A DNA stretch of 33,347 bases from Lingula anatina (taxonomy: Eukaryota > Brachiopoda > Lingulata > Lingulida > Lingulidae), in contig NW_019775730.1 of the NCBI RefSeq assembly GCF_001039355.2, positions 135,279 through 168,625 of the forward strand. The letters are read 5' to 3'. The notes under the pieces were generated by a model that was not told where the DNA came from, did no database searches, and was given only the letters and a program-made list of their open reading frames with translations. The stretch's first letter is position 1; each line of letters starts with the position of its first letter. The position numbers and the translations under genes are program-made. Of the stretch, positions 1-10,704 are shown piece after piece.

Positions 1-84
1 CATGAAACACTGGTTTTTGGTCATATCATGCTATAGTAAACTACCCCAAACATATACCCAACACCCCAAATCAAATGTCAAATT

Positions 85-111
85 TGACCTTGACCCTCAT
101 TTTCAAGGTCA
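85..111. repeat. AGGTCA hairpin 1 (copy 1 of the array)
   Basis: TGACCTTGA (85-93) and TCAAGGTCA (103-111) form a perfect 9-bp inverted repeat with a 9-base spacer. The same pair recurs at 880-906 and 1674-1700. TCAAGGTCA is the extended half-site bound by monomeric nuclear receptors such as ERR and SF-1/FTZ-F1; binding here is only a possibility. Confidence 0.75.
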
Positions 112-410
112 TTTGGCTATTTCATGGAGAAATATTGAAGTGGGCTAAAAGTGAGGTTTTGTTGACCCTCCCCCCCCTCCAATTCGCATATGCTCTTTCA
201 GAATATGGGATCAAAATTAACCCATGACCTTCACATGACCTTGTAAGAGCATTTCCACGCCTATTTTGCAGGGGAATCCTCCGCCACTGGCTTTAGCCAG
301 TTGCAGTCTAGTTATTATTATTATTCTTTCGACGCGTTTTTTTTCGCAAAAAATCTGAAATAATTTACATAGGTAGCCTATGGTAAGAATATGCCACAGA
401 CCCAGTTTCA

Positions 411-438
411 GTGACCTTGACCTACTTTTCAAGGTCAC
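411..438. repeat. AGGTCA hairpin 2 (copy 1 of the array)
   Basis: GTGACCTTGA (411-420) and TCAAGGTCAC (429-438) are 10-bp perfect arms around an 8-base spacer. The matching pair in copy 2 is at 1205-1232. The spacer differs between copies while both arms are unchanged. Confidence 0.75.
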
Positions 439-551
439 AGGGGCTTTTTAAGACAAAATTTATAAAATTTGAAATTGCCATTAGCCCTAAAGTATAAGCC
501 ATATGGCTAAGGGCTTTATGGTCAATGATACGGAGACAAATCCACAGATAA

Positions 552-588
552 TGACCTACTTTTATGAAAGTAGGTCAAGGTCAAGGTC
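552..588. repeat. AGGTCA hairpin 3 plus direct AGGTCA repeats
   Basis: TGACCTACTTT (552-562) and AAAGTAGGTCA (567-577) are 11-bp perfect arms around TATG. The right arm runs on into overlapping direct repeats, aggtcaaggtcaaggtc (572-588), which contain another TCAAGGTCA at 575-583. Copy 2 has the same arrangement near 1346-1382 with one arm mismatch. Confidence 0.7.
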
Positions 589-1895
589 GCTTATGGTCAA
601 ACGGGCTCAAAAAAGGTTTGTTTCCGAGATCTCAAGAACCGGAAGGCCCAGAGCCACAATTGTAGTGGCAAATGATGCCCTATATATTTATCTAAGGTTA
701 GCCGTACTTTGGTAGCGACTACCTAATTACTTTTTTTAATATAGATTTTTAAATATTTATGACATTGCGGAAATCTTGAGATTGGCAGTTTCTCCATGAA
801 ACACTGGTTTTTGGTCACAGCATGCTATAGTAAACTAGCCCAAACATATACCCAAAACCCCCAAATCAAATGTCAAATTTGACCTTGACCCTCATTTTCA
901 AGGTCATTTGGCTATTTCATGGAGAAATATTGAAGTGGGCTAAAAGTAATGTTTTGTTGACACCCACCCCCCCAATTCGCACATGCTCTTTCAGAATATG
1001 GGGTCAAATTTGACCCATGACCTTCACATGACCTTGTAAAAGCATTTCCACACCTATTCTGCAGGGGAATCCTCCGCCACTGGCTTTAAGCCAGTTGCAG
1101 TCTAGTTATTATTATTATTCTTTCCGCGTGTTTTTTTTCTCAAGAAATCTGAAATAATTTACATAGGTAGCCTATGGTAAGAATATGCTATAGACCCAGT
1201 TTTAGTGACCTTGAAATACTTTTCAAGGTCACAGGGACTTTTAAAGGCAAATTTTGTAAAATTTGAAATTGACATTAGGCCTTAAGTATAAGCCGTATGG
1301 CCAAGGGCCTTATGGCCAATGATACTGAGCCAAATCCACAGATAATGACCTACTTTTATGCAAGTAGGTCAAGGTCAAGGTCGCAAATGGCCAAACGGGC
1401 TCAAAAAAGGTTTGTTTCCGAGATCTCAGAAACCGGAAGGCCCAGAGCCCAGATCATAGTGGCAAATGATGCCCTATATATTTATCTAAAGTTAACCGTA
1501 CTTTGGTAGCGACTGCCTAATTACTTTTTTTAATTTAGATTTTTAAATATTTATGACATTGCAGAAATCTTGAGTTTGGCAATTTCTCCCTGAAACACTG
1601 GTTTTTGGTCATAGCATGCTATAGTAAACTACCCTAAACATATACCCAACACCCCCAAATCAAATGTCAAATATGACCTTGACCCTCATTTTCAAGGTCA
1701 TTTGGCTATTTCACGGAGAAATATTAAAGTGGGCTAAAAGTGATGTTTTGTTGCCCCCCCCCCCAATTCACACATGCTCTTTCAGAATATGGGGTCAAAT
1801 TTAACCCATGACCTTCAAATGACCTTGTAAGAGCATTTCCGCACCTATTTAGTAGGGGAATCCTCCGCCACTGGCCTTAGCCAGTTGCAGTCTAG

Positions 1896-2400
1896 TTTAA
1901 TTTGCTCTCTGTCTTTTCGAAAATTTATATTAGAAATGTTCTGTTGATTGTATGTATAAAAAAGAAAATCCATTGGACTTTCCTAAGAAAAACATTTATT
2001 TTGCCATTTTAAAGGGAATCCCCCTTTTTTTATAGTGTTATATAGGGGATTTTCCACCCCTCCCTACCTAGAGATCATTGTTCAAACAAACTCAATGGTT
2101 TAAAACTGAACTTGTTACTTTCTTTTAAAACGAAAATTTATCATTCGTTTTCATTCATTAAAAATCTGATTTATACCATAATTAATGTATTCTTAATTAA
2201 AACAAAATTATTTTATTGATAGATATTTTGGTTCTTGCAACACATACCCCCCCCCTACAACGTGACGTACGGAAACCTCAATAAATCTGCCTCATTTGAA
2301 CTATTTATTCATCAAAGACACTCAAAAATCAATTTCATAAATTAAAAATGTATAAAAATGTATTTCAAGGCGTTTACATGGGATACATATTTCATTTTCG
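1896..2400. other. Unique AT-rich spacer, nothing recognised
   Basis: Between the array and the next element I see only AT-rich sequence with a few short C or T runs. No ORF, hairpin or recognisable repeat is supported. Confidence 0.6.
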
Positions 2401-2638
2401 TATAGGGGAGCCAACTTGCCCCGACCGTGGCGGGGCAAGTTGGCCCCCTTGACGTCAACTGCGTTTTTGTCAAATTGTGAGCCATCTGGCATTATATTTA
2501 AAAAATAATGACGTTGCATACGTAGCTTAGTTCATGGGCCTTACTTTAAAACCGGTTCTGTTACTCTAACTCATTCCTAGTTGGCTCTACAAGGCCAAAA
2601 GTGTCTTACTGGGCCAACTAGCCCCGGTCTCCCCTATA
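2401..2638. mobile_element. MITE-like element, TIR TATAGGGGAG
   Basis: The ends tataggggag (2401-2410) and ctcccctata (2629-2638) are perfect 10-bp terminal inverted repeats. A second block, ggggcaagttggccc (2432-2446), matches the right end inverted (2611-2625) at 14 of 15 positions, so the full TIR is about 28 bp. The left TIR is interrupted by a foldback: gccaacttgccccg (2410-2423) and its exact reverse complement (2431-2444) around a 7-base loop. The likely target duplication is TA or TATA, which cannot be separated from the TIR. No transposase is encoded, so it would be a non-autonomous DNA transposon of unassigned superfamily. Confidence 0.65.
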
Positions 2639-2783
2639 GGTCGCAATGAAGGAAATTCAAGGAAATTCAAGTTGGGGAACAAACCATGATTTCTATATGA
2701 TTTCCCATGATAAAGCCGGTGTTTTGATGATGTACAATATTACGGGAGTCTGTCCTCGTGATAACAAATGTTTCATGTAACAG

Positions 2784-2995
2784 GGAGAATTACAATGCCT
2801 ACGACCTGCGCCATGATAAACGAGATCTGATCGTGTTTCATAGAAATCGATCTTCAGAACCTGGTGCTAAGGCGGCCATGGTGATCGATAGGCGCATGAC
2901 AGCTCTGTCTGTGACGGTGGGTTGGTTTAAGTGTGGTGACTATAGGGACTACAGGCCTTCCTGCAAGGCATTTGCTTTCAACCTGTTAAGATGCC
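2784..2995 (+). CDS. Candidate orphan coding exon, product unknown
   Basis: An open frame running 2758-3039 has a core that looks like an internal exon. An AG acceptor (2782-2783, after tttcatgtaac) precedes it and a consensus donor GTGAGT follows at 2996. About half of its ~70 codons end in G or C, clearly richer than the surrounding DNA, and it contains Trp, Cys and many charged residues, for example RHDKRDLIVFHRN and VGWFKCGDYRDYRPSC. I do not recognise the family. The polypyrimidine tract is weak, and I found no partner exon nearby. It could be a real exon of a gene extending beyond the window, a decayed exon, or chance. Confidence 0.3.
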
Positions 2996-2999
2996 GTGA

Positions 3000-5940
3000 G
3001 TTAATTTTTTTCCTGTGGGTTTCTGTATTTTTTGTGTAATGAGCATTGTAATTCTTCAGACTTGATTTTGATAAATATCTCATTTTCGATGAGGTGTATA
3101 TGTTACGGTTGAGCCGACACTGTTATTCACATATAACTGTCATGTCCGTTATAAGTATGTGATATGGAAGGTCTGCAAGCGACATACAATGTATCGGGCT
3201 TGATTACAACTGCAGTAATAAGGACACTGCAGTTCACCTCTCCTTGGTATAAAATCACCTTCAAAATATTCGACTGGATAGGATGTGTAGCTGGGTGTGA
3301 GATGATGAAGAATGATGAAGAATCTGAGTGCTATATTCTGGTATTTGTCACCCTCCAAGGACTGGTGTTGTGAACGCAACAGCACTACCCTCTCTAAGTA
3401 ACTCGTCAATGCTGGGCCAGGGTTATTTTGTTAGGGTATAAAATGAAACAATGTCCCACACAACCGGCAGTTTTACAGAATTATTAAACCCCATTCTACC
3501 TCTCATTTAAATATTGTCTTGATTTAATTTGGTTAGATAAGAAAAGGAAGACAGCATGTGGCCCTCAATGTTCTAAGTCATTTCTGAACTATGGGCGGAG
3601 TCTGGAGAGCTATAACAAGAATCAAATGTCGATAACGTTCAGCAGACGAGATCAATCGGCGCTCATTAGTTTACGTCGTCTGCGGACAAAGATCAATAAC
3701 AGCGTCCGATGAATTTTGAACGTTTGCGGCCAGGGCACAGAGAGGAGACTGAGGTGAAAGCACTGTTACTAGAAGTATATAATTTAGTAGGCTACACACA
3801 CTATATTAACGGGGAAATATATCAACGACAGTTGCACGTTGGGTTATCATATTGCTGAGTGTATCGTGACTTAGGTCAGTTGAGAGCCTCACAAGTGCTA
3901 AACGCGACAGTGTTACAAAATAGACCTGGTCAGTGACGATCAAACTTTCACATATCGTTCATGCATTGGTTCAAACGGTTAGTTTTAACAATGGAACTAT
4001 TCAAACATCCTCGTGTCTGCATATAGCCTGGACGTTCAGGTGAAATTGTTCCAGTTTGCGTGTGCTGCAATACTAGTATGCTGCTACCCGAGAAGGCTCT
4101 TCTCTCTCCTCTCTCTCTCAGTCCGTAGGCAGAACGTCGTAGACTCATACCCGCTTGCAGAGTATTCATATGGCGTGCACATTTAATTAAAATATGCCTG
4201 ACTCTCATTCACCTCAACCTCTCTATTTACAATCACTTATATGTCTGCAGGTGTGTTATACAGTATCTTTTATGGGCAACGCGAATGTTTTAACATGGAC
4301 ACTTTTCTATATTTTATTTTAAATTTTTAAAACACTTAAATAAAGATACATGTCGCCATATCTTAATAGGCATATATGGTGCAAGCTATGGGAAGTTGCT
4401 CCTTGGCGGGGACACTTTTCACTGAGAATTTTATTAAACGAGTCTTTTTTGTCTAGTTTGTGGCATCATGACGTGAATCTTGGTGGTTTTTAATATAGGA
4501 TATATTCCTGTGGTTGAGAACTGTCGGTGTTAATAGTACGTATTCCTTATGCTTTCAGATCAATAAATCACTTTCCCTTTACTCACATACTAGAATAAAT
4601 CAATGTAATAAAACAATAATGTTTGTGGGCCTGCTGCTGTCAAGTTAAACGTGTTTAGCGTTCATTATTCATCGTACGTGACTTTTCTGTTTGTTCAGCA
4701 AATCACCTCAGACGCGAAGGCCAAGACGCTGAACTCCTGTTAGGTGTCAGCCTTTCGCAGTTATTGCGTGGTTATTGCCAGTTGAAAACTATACCCAATA
4801 CCCCGTGATGACGCCGTGAAATATCGACATAATTTGCATAATTTTTGAACCCCTCTACAGGGGCTAAGAGCAACTTACATCCAAACCTTCCTCCATCTCT
4901 CTGTTCATATTAGGGGTGAACATTTTTTTTTCAAATTTTGTCGCTGTTTCCCTAGACCATTATCACTGCAATATTTGATCCCCCCAACGAACATTTATTT
5001 TGAAATATCGATGGTGGCACAATGTTTGAACGCCTCTACCTGGGCAACAAATAAATGACTAGTTGTGTCAGTACAGGGCCTCCGTGTGCTAATGCAGAAT
5101 AATGAGCACTAAGCTCGACTGTGACAATCTTGAAGACGTATCTTGGGCTGGAGTTTTAAGTTGAGTAAATTCATTCATAATGTTCTGTGTGGCCAGTAGA
5201 AACACTTTTTTGCCAGCTACAAAATTGTGCCAGTTAATGCGCCCTGCCATCAGGTTGACCCGTACGTGCTGTGGCTGTATTCATAAGTCACCACAATAAA
5301 CACATCTCGATGGTTCACACGAATCGCTGATCAATGGTCTCTATACGACTGCGTTTTTTTTTTTTAATTTTTAAAAATGTTTCTCTTATTTTATTCAGTT
5401 TTTGTAAGCGCATTTAATCTGTTTAGGCTGTATAACTTTGAGTACGCTACTGGTCACTGCATAATCCCCCACTTAGTTAAATGTTTATCAATATATTCTA
5501 CTGAAAACCTGGAAGTGTTTACACGTGAACCTTGCTGTGAACACAGTGATCGATAGTATAACAGCACATTACGGTACAAAGGAAACAAGTGAGAGAAATC
5601 GATCGGACTTTAAACTCGAAGAATAAAAGACAGTGTGCGGCACGGCAAAAAGGCTGTAGCATAATTATTTTTAAGTCACTTCTTGCCAAAAAATGTGTCA
5701 GGTATAACTTTTTAAAGTTCATTTTATATTAAACGATGTACAACATTTGTTTTTATAAACTTTATGGATTCTGTAATCAGTTTGTTTGAATTTTTATTTA
5801 CATGAAACTAAAACCATGTTACTGCATGCGATACATTTTTTCTATGGGACGAGGGCGTTGCCTTGGATCGATCAAGGGCAGATCGAAATAAGCCGAAGCA
5901 ATAACATTGAAGCTATCCATTGGCAAATTTATATCTTATA
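3000..5940. other. Mostly unique non-coding-looking DNA
   Basis: No ORF here has recognisable protein character. I see a short CT-rich tract near 4099-4118 and a diverged direct duplication near 4817-5039, but no RNA gene, transposon end or strong regulatory cluster. Confidence 0.5.
4817..5039 (+). repeat. Two diverged direct copies, ~183 bp apart
   Basis: The pair tgaaatatcga ... ttgaacccctctac at 4817-4858 recurs as tgaaatatcga ... ttgaacgcctctac at 5001-5039. The sequence between the copies is not obviously repeated, so this is an old partial duplication or two fragments of one interspersed repeat. Confidence 0.4.
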
Positions 5941-5941
5941 A

Positions 5942-5944
<3 letters not shown>

Positions 5945-5984
<40 letters not shown>
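5945..5984. repeat. (TA)n microsatellite
   Basis: An uninterrupted run of about 20 TA dinucleotides. Confidence 0.95.
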
Positions 5985-5985
<1 letters not shown>

Positions 5986-6249
5986 CACACATTTTATCAC
6001 TTAATATCGTAGACCTATTTTCTGAAAACTATTCGATTTTCTTTTTTTCTTTCCGAAGTGCAAACCATATCTGGAGTATATAACACCAAAATATATTTCT
6101 GGTTAAAATTATTATCGAACGCACGTGTTATGACCGTCTCTAGCAAACTGTTCACTTGCTATATCACATAATATAGTGTGTCAGGAGAAATGCGTGTATT
6201 TTGATACCTATAAAATTTTTCAACTGCGAAAAATCAGGCTATGCAGACA

Positions 6250-6277
6250 TTTTTTTTTTTTTTTTTGGGGGGGGGGG
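6250..6277. repeat. T17-G11 homopolymer junction
   Basis: Seventeen T are followed directly by eleven G. Such junctions are prone to length errors in sequencing and assembly. The two opposite-strand ORFs crossing it therefore carry little weight. Confidence 0.95.
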
Positions 6278-6479
6278 TGATCGTAAAGTAAGAACGTGGT
6301 ATGTCTTTGATGCAAAGTCGGCGTGGGACCCAGCAGTGCATCTTGAAGGCACTGCCGGCCAGGGACAGGTTATGTCGGCCGGAGGTTTTACTCTGAAGTC
6401 AGACCATATAGAAAACTTATGGAAGTTCAGTATGTGCATAGCGGGTCCTTGGCGACGACGTACTGAACATGCATGACAG

Positions 6480-8018
6480 GTTCGCCGGACACCAGGCTAA
6501 ATGATGTAAACAGATATATGAATATTTTTTATCATTTGGTCGTGTTAAGTTACAGAGCATGCGCTGATTTAGTACGGATTAAAGTTCAAACCCTTGACCC
6601 TGAAATACAGCTAGGTTCCGGCGGAGTTCAAACAGGGCAAATTAATTACAATTAACTTATGACCTAAATCTCAGCCACCGCAAGGCCAAAGTACCTCTAC
6701 GATTTTAGACTCGTCACCAGATCTCCTTTTCTGTCAACTGAAAGGGGTGTACCTTCAATTACCTAAATTATCTAAATTAATTACTCTACCGAGACTCTTG
6801 GTTTCTCTTCCGTAATTGTGAATATTTTTTAAAGACAGAGACGAATTGTATAACACTGCCGTGCTATAATTTATTTCTTCAGGGAACGAATATGATTTAT
6901 CGATATTTTTTATAAATTTTATCTTAATTTACATTGTCTATTGGAATTTAGCCGTTTACTTTACAGTTTGAGAGATAAAGAATGATACCAGTAGGTTACT
7001 GTGACGGGACTTAAGTTCATTGCAGAAAAAATTGGGGTAGGGAAAGAAAATCGTTAAGAGATAAGGTCTAAGGAAAATATAACATTGGTTTATATATCAT
7101 TGTGTTGTTGAAGGATTGCTTTAAACATACCAAAAAAAGAAAGTTCTGCAACATTGAATCATCCATTAATAAAATAAGGTCAAGTGAGAAATAAGGTTAA
7201 ACTTGAGCCTTTCAAGAAAATAACCCAATAAAATACATTCGACCAGATAATGTGAAACATGAATATGTTTCTTTAGTGTTTTTAAACTTTGTGTCTATTT
7301 GAATGATTTAATTTGGTTTTAGGAGTTTATTTTACAGCAAGCGTAATTTTTTACTGATACTAGTAGTGCAAATTTCAGGATTTAATGGGGTTTTGGGAGT
7401 GTTTTGTATATAGTAGGTAATTTCTAATTGATACAAGAACTGCACATCGGTTAAGTTCCATTGCTAAAAAATGGATGTTGGGGAGAAAAACTCCATTCCA
7501 ATTGATATTTATTCTAACACCACTCTGACTTATTTTTTATGGATGACGTCTGCGTGCTCATTTATTAATGCCTGTTATAAAGAAAGAAAGAAAGAAACTA
7601 TACAAGAGACTGGCAGTGGTGAGCGACTATCATTCAGACAGCTTCGAAGACGCTCTATCCACACGTACATTTTTACATCATTGAGAGAAATTAGAGGAAT
7701 TGGAGGAAAATGCTGGCCTGAAGGTTGGACAGGCCATTTGCCAGTTGGGTTGCTCTGTCCGAATTGAAGTGGACAAAAGTGGAACAAATGAAGTTTGATA
7801 CTCTGAGATAAAGCAGATGACTTCTGACTCTTTAGTGTTCTCCAATAAAAATGTTTTGTTTGTTTGATACACTGGGGTTCCATTTGTGTAATTTCTGTGT
7901 GTAATTTTAGCTGTGCGTTCGTCTACTTTAGCGGCATTTTTTCGCCCTCTTGCATCAGTTTCGATGTCTCCAGATGAAGTCATACATGAAATTAATTGAC
8001 TGTGGCCTAATAGTTCAG
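6480..8018. other. Non-coding-looking DNA with unsupported short ORFs
   Basis: Overlapping open frames on both strands around 7471-7983 show no family I recognise and no splice context I trust. Apart from a short run of gaaa repeats near 7580-7596, I see no structure in this stretch. Confidence 0.4.
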
Positions 8019-8251
8019 CCTAGATTACATATACACAGGCGCCGTGCGATGAAATTGTCCGTACGATTTTTTTGAAATGGTAAGGAGCTACGGGCTACGT
8101 CGAGTATGTCTACATTACATGGTCTTAAACCAGTAGATTTCGTGCCATTTCGCACGGCCACCATCTACCTCCGCTCAGACGCCGTGCGAAAAGGGTATTA
8201 CGGGCAGCATACGTGCACCGTACGGGCATCGCATTTCAAATGTAATCTAGG
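8019..8251. mobile_element. MITE-like element, TIR CCTAGATTACAT
   Basis: cctagattacat (8019-8030) is the perfect reverse complement of atgtaatctagg (8240-8251). Inside, the word gccgtgcga recurs in both orientations (near 8042, 8152 and 8192), and the element is visibly more GC-rich than its flanks. No convincing target-site duplication is visible and there is no coding capacity. A non-autonomous DNA transposon is likely. Confidence 0.5.
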
Positions 8252-8900
8252 ATTTAATTACAGATTATATTCCTATGTTTAGATCCATCCCTGAGCTGCA
8301 GGTGGTAGACAATACATATACGATATACTTGAATGCATGGTAACTGTGCGGTCTTACCAGGGAGAAAACATGGACGAGTTGCTTAGAATGTCTGAAAATA
8401 TATAAGTGAATGCAAAATAATTTAATCAAAATCATTGTAAAGCTAGAATTAATACTGGAAATTATTTTATATAAAATTTGATAAATATATTTTGGAAAAT
8501 TTAAGTTACAAAAGGACTGAGCCTGCAGTATTTGTTCTTTGGGTCTGTCTCAACATGATTGTGACGTTGTCCGCTAGTTTCATCATATTGTGCTTGCGGA
8601 GACAGCAATGCAAAAAGATAGTCAGGTAGGGACAAGATGTCCACGTGCGACCCCTTGCAAAACAATTGGAGCTTGTGTTTTCTTTATCCTTGATGTTTAA
8701 TTTTGTTATTTTTATGTCTTCCCAGAACAAAAAACTGTGTCATACGGCTTTACTTTAATGTCATGTGGGTTGAATGGGCGTATTTTAAAACATGACACGT
8801 GGTAGGGGGTTACCGTGATACCTTTCTAAGAGATGAAATAGAAAGGAACAAGGGTTTATAGAACACTGTATTGCTGAAGGAATGATCTTAACATAAAACT

Positions 8901-8964
8901 ATTGCATGATATCTTAGGAAAATCTTATATCATAGTATAACATTGCATGATATCTTAGGAAAAT
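8901..8964 (+). repeat. Short tandem duplication, 41-bp period
   Basis: A 23-bp word beginning attgcatgatatcttagg occurs at 8901-8923 and again, unchanged, at 8942-8964. Confidence 0.85.
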
Positions 8965-8994
8965 TAGGTTAAAGTTCAGTCTTAATGTGCCAGC

Positions 8995-9523
8995 CTATTG
9001 AGGTTTTGACAGTTTATTTTTCCTTGATTCTACTGATATGTCCTGCCCATCCAATTTCATATCTTTAATTGAAAGTAGCACATCCTTCACTTTGGCCTGT
9101 TCTCTTATCCACTTCATGGTCATCCTATCTCTTACTCTGATGTTTACAATACTTCTTTCCATATTTCTCCGTGTTACTTGTAGCTTTTGTTCCATGGATG
9201 CATTCATTGTGCATGTCTCTGAACCATAGGTGACAGCTGGCAATACACATGCACTGAACACTTTCTTTTTCCGACAGGTGGGGGGATTACTCTTGAATAT
9301 GTATTTGTGCTTTGTAAACGCTACCCACAATGCATTTATTCTTTTTTGGACTTCTTTCTCCAGCGTTCTATCGCTGAGGCTGAATCTTTGCCAAGATATA
9401 CACACTCTTCTACTGCTTCCATCTCCTTGTTGTTGACCTGTATTGTACCAGGGATGGTGAGTGGTTCAAACATTATTTTAGTCTTACTGCTGTTCATTTT
9501 AACCCACGTCTGAGGCTTTTAAC
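8995..9523 (-). pseudogene. RTE-like LINE reverse transcriptase, 3' fragment
   Basis: The minus strand encodes the C-terminal part of a non-LTR retrotransposon polyprotein. In order from 9523 downward: VKMNSSKTKIMF, then VEECVYLG, then RTLEKEVQKRINALW, a central AVTYGSET block, and MERSIVNIRVRDRMTMKWIR. These are typical of the region after the RT domain in RTE-clade LINEs. A frameshift near 9388 separates YLG from LEKEVQKRIN, and a second near 9055 puts the conserved WAGHISR motif in another frame. The catalytic RT palm and the endonuclease are missing: the copy is 5'-truncated, as is usual for LINEs. It is a dead copy with no host role implied. Confidence 0.8.
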
Positions 9524-9691
9524 TGAAAGAAGACGACACCCTGTGCCAGTTAAAGAAATAAAAAGTTTGCCGTTAAAAGGTTAAGAGGTACTGTATAGGT
9601 GCCGTCTTCAAAGGAACAAGAGTCATAAATAAATTGCAATCATTGAGTCCAATGGAAGTTATTTATCTTTAATACATTTATGCTACCTTTA

Positions 9692-9830
9692 CAGGCCCGT
9701 AACCAGCCATTTCAAAGCGGGGTTCTTTTTCTGAAAAAGTGGACCTTTTTCTATGATACCTTCGTGTACCTAAATAAATTTTACACAGAGGGGACCTTTG
9801 CAGGTTTCGAACCCCCTGGCTACGGGCCTG
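9692..9830. mobile_element. Short MITE, TIR CAGGCCCGTA, TSD cttta
   Basis: caggcccgtaacca (9692-9705) and tggctacgggcctg (9817-9830) are inverted repeats matching at 13 of 14 positions. The element is 139 bp and is flanked by the direct repeat cttta (9687-9691 and 9831-9835), a 5-bp target-site duplication. It has no coding capacity. The superfamily is not assigned; 5 bp is shorter than the usual 8-bp duplication of hAT elements. Confidence 0.7.
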
Positions 9831-9835
9831 CTTTA

Positions 9836-10704
9836 AATCGCGCAGTGCACATGAGACAGATTTTCATTCCAAGGCCTTACAGTGGAATGGTAGTATCTCG
9901 GGATAAAGTGCGAGCAACTCTGTTCTATAGCTGTGATGTTTCGATAAAGGTGTTATGGTGGTGATTTCATGGTTAATATGATGGCATATTTAGAAGGATC
10001 CCAGGGATGTGTGATAATGGTGATTTCATTACCAAATTATATTTTAGAAACTTCCTCATTTAAATCAAATTATATCAATGTTATAACATGAATCTGTAAA
10101 TGTATTTTATTCAATAGAAAGATCTGTAATCTAGATATACAGGGTGTTTTTCAGTTTATAAAGGACTGAATAACGTCAATTAATCTCCTAGTTTAAATTT
10201 TAATCAATCTCAATTTAATATATATTGAAGTTCTCTAGAAATATATGCCTAAATTCGTTAATTGGCTTCAATATCTCTTGCCATAAGAATCACTTAAATA
10301 TATTTACGTGCTTCTTCCTTTGTATCAGTACATATATAGAGATCAGACAGAGATCATTATAGACTAATTTTTGTCATTCGAACCGAAAGCGTGGATTGCC
10401 CTTGCTATCTTAGGACACTGCAGGTCTCTCAGCCAGAGAAATGAACGTCGGAATCAGTCAGTTTGCAGTTGATCTCTAAAAACATCTCATCGATGTTGGG
10501 TTACCTGCTGGAGAAGTTACTAAGACCTAGCGTCCCCTGTGATAGAGTAACCAAGGCAGTTAAACTAGTTACCTAATTAATTTCACAAATTGGGTTATCT
10601 TACAGTTGATAATCGAATAGCAAGAAAGTCCCTAACTGTATTTTGAAAGTTTTAATTCCGTTAATAATCAGCTTGTTTATTAAATCCGCTAACTTTTCTT
10701 TATA
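9836..10704. other. Unique AT-rich DNA, nothing recognised
   Basis: I find no ORF with protein character, no inverted repeat with clear ends and no tandem structure in this stretch. Confidence 0.5.

Larger units (their letters stand above)
1..1895 (+). repeat. Tandem array of ~794-bp Helitron-like units
   Basis: The sequence starting tgaaacactggtttttggtc occurs at 3, 797 and 1591, a period of exactly 794 bp, so the window opens inside a head-to-tail array of about 2.4 units. Units end at CTAG (308-311, 1102-1105, 1892-1895), and the array stops exactly at the third CTAG, followed by T. Six bases upstream of each CTAG is a hairpin, actggctttagccagt in copy 1 (286-301); copies 2 and 3 differ only in the loop. 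A short hairpin just before CTRR with a following T is the known 3' end of Helitrons. No Rep/helicase is present, so the units would be non-autonomous. Each unit holds a 70-codon ORF (503-715, 1297-1509), but the copies differ more in protein than expected under constraint, so I do not call it a gene. The 5' end of the unit is not determined. Confidence 0.8.

Noticed and set aside
503-1509. A 70-codon ORF conserved in both array copies (503-715, 1297-1509), with an SRSRSRS stretch.
   Set aside because: Its conservation follows from the repeat: most nucleotide differences change the amino acid, and SRSRSRS is the translation of the AGGTCA direct repeats.
6201-6476. 91-codon ORF and an opposing 66-codon ORF.
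   Set aside because: Both run through the T17-G11 homopolymer, giving artificial Phe/Gly or Pro/Lys runs; no domain is recognisable.
7471-7983. Three overlapping ORFs of about 100 codons on both strands.
   Set aside because: They compete for the same DNA, none resembles a known family, and no splice or promoter context favours one.
9805-9816. Minus-strand ggttcgaaacc, a perfect B-box word.
   Set aside because: It lies in a 139-bp MITE with no A box upstream; coincidence is more likely.
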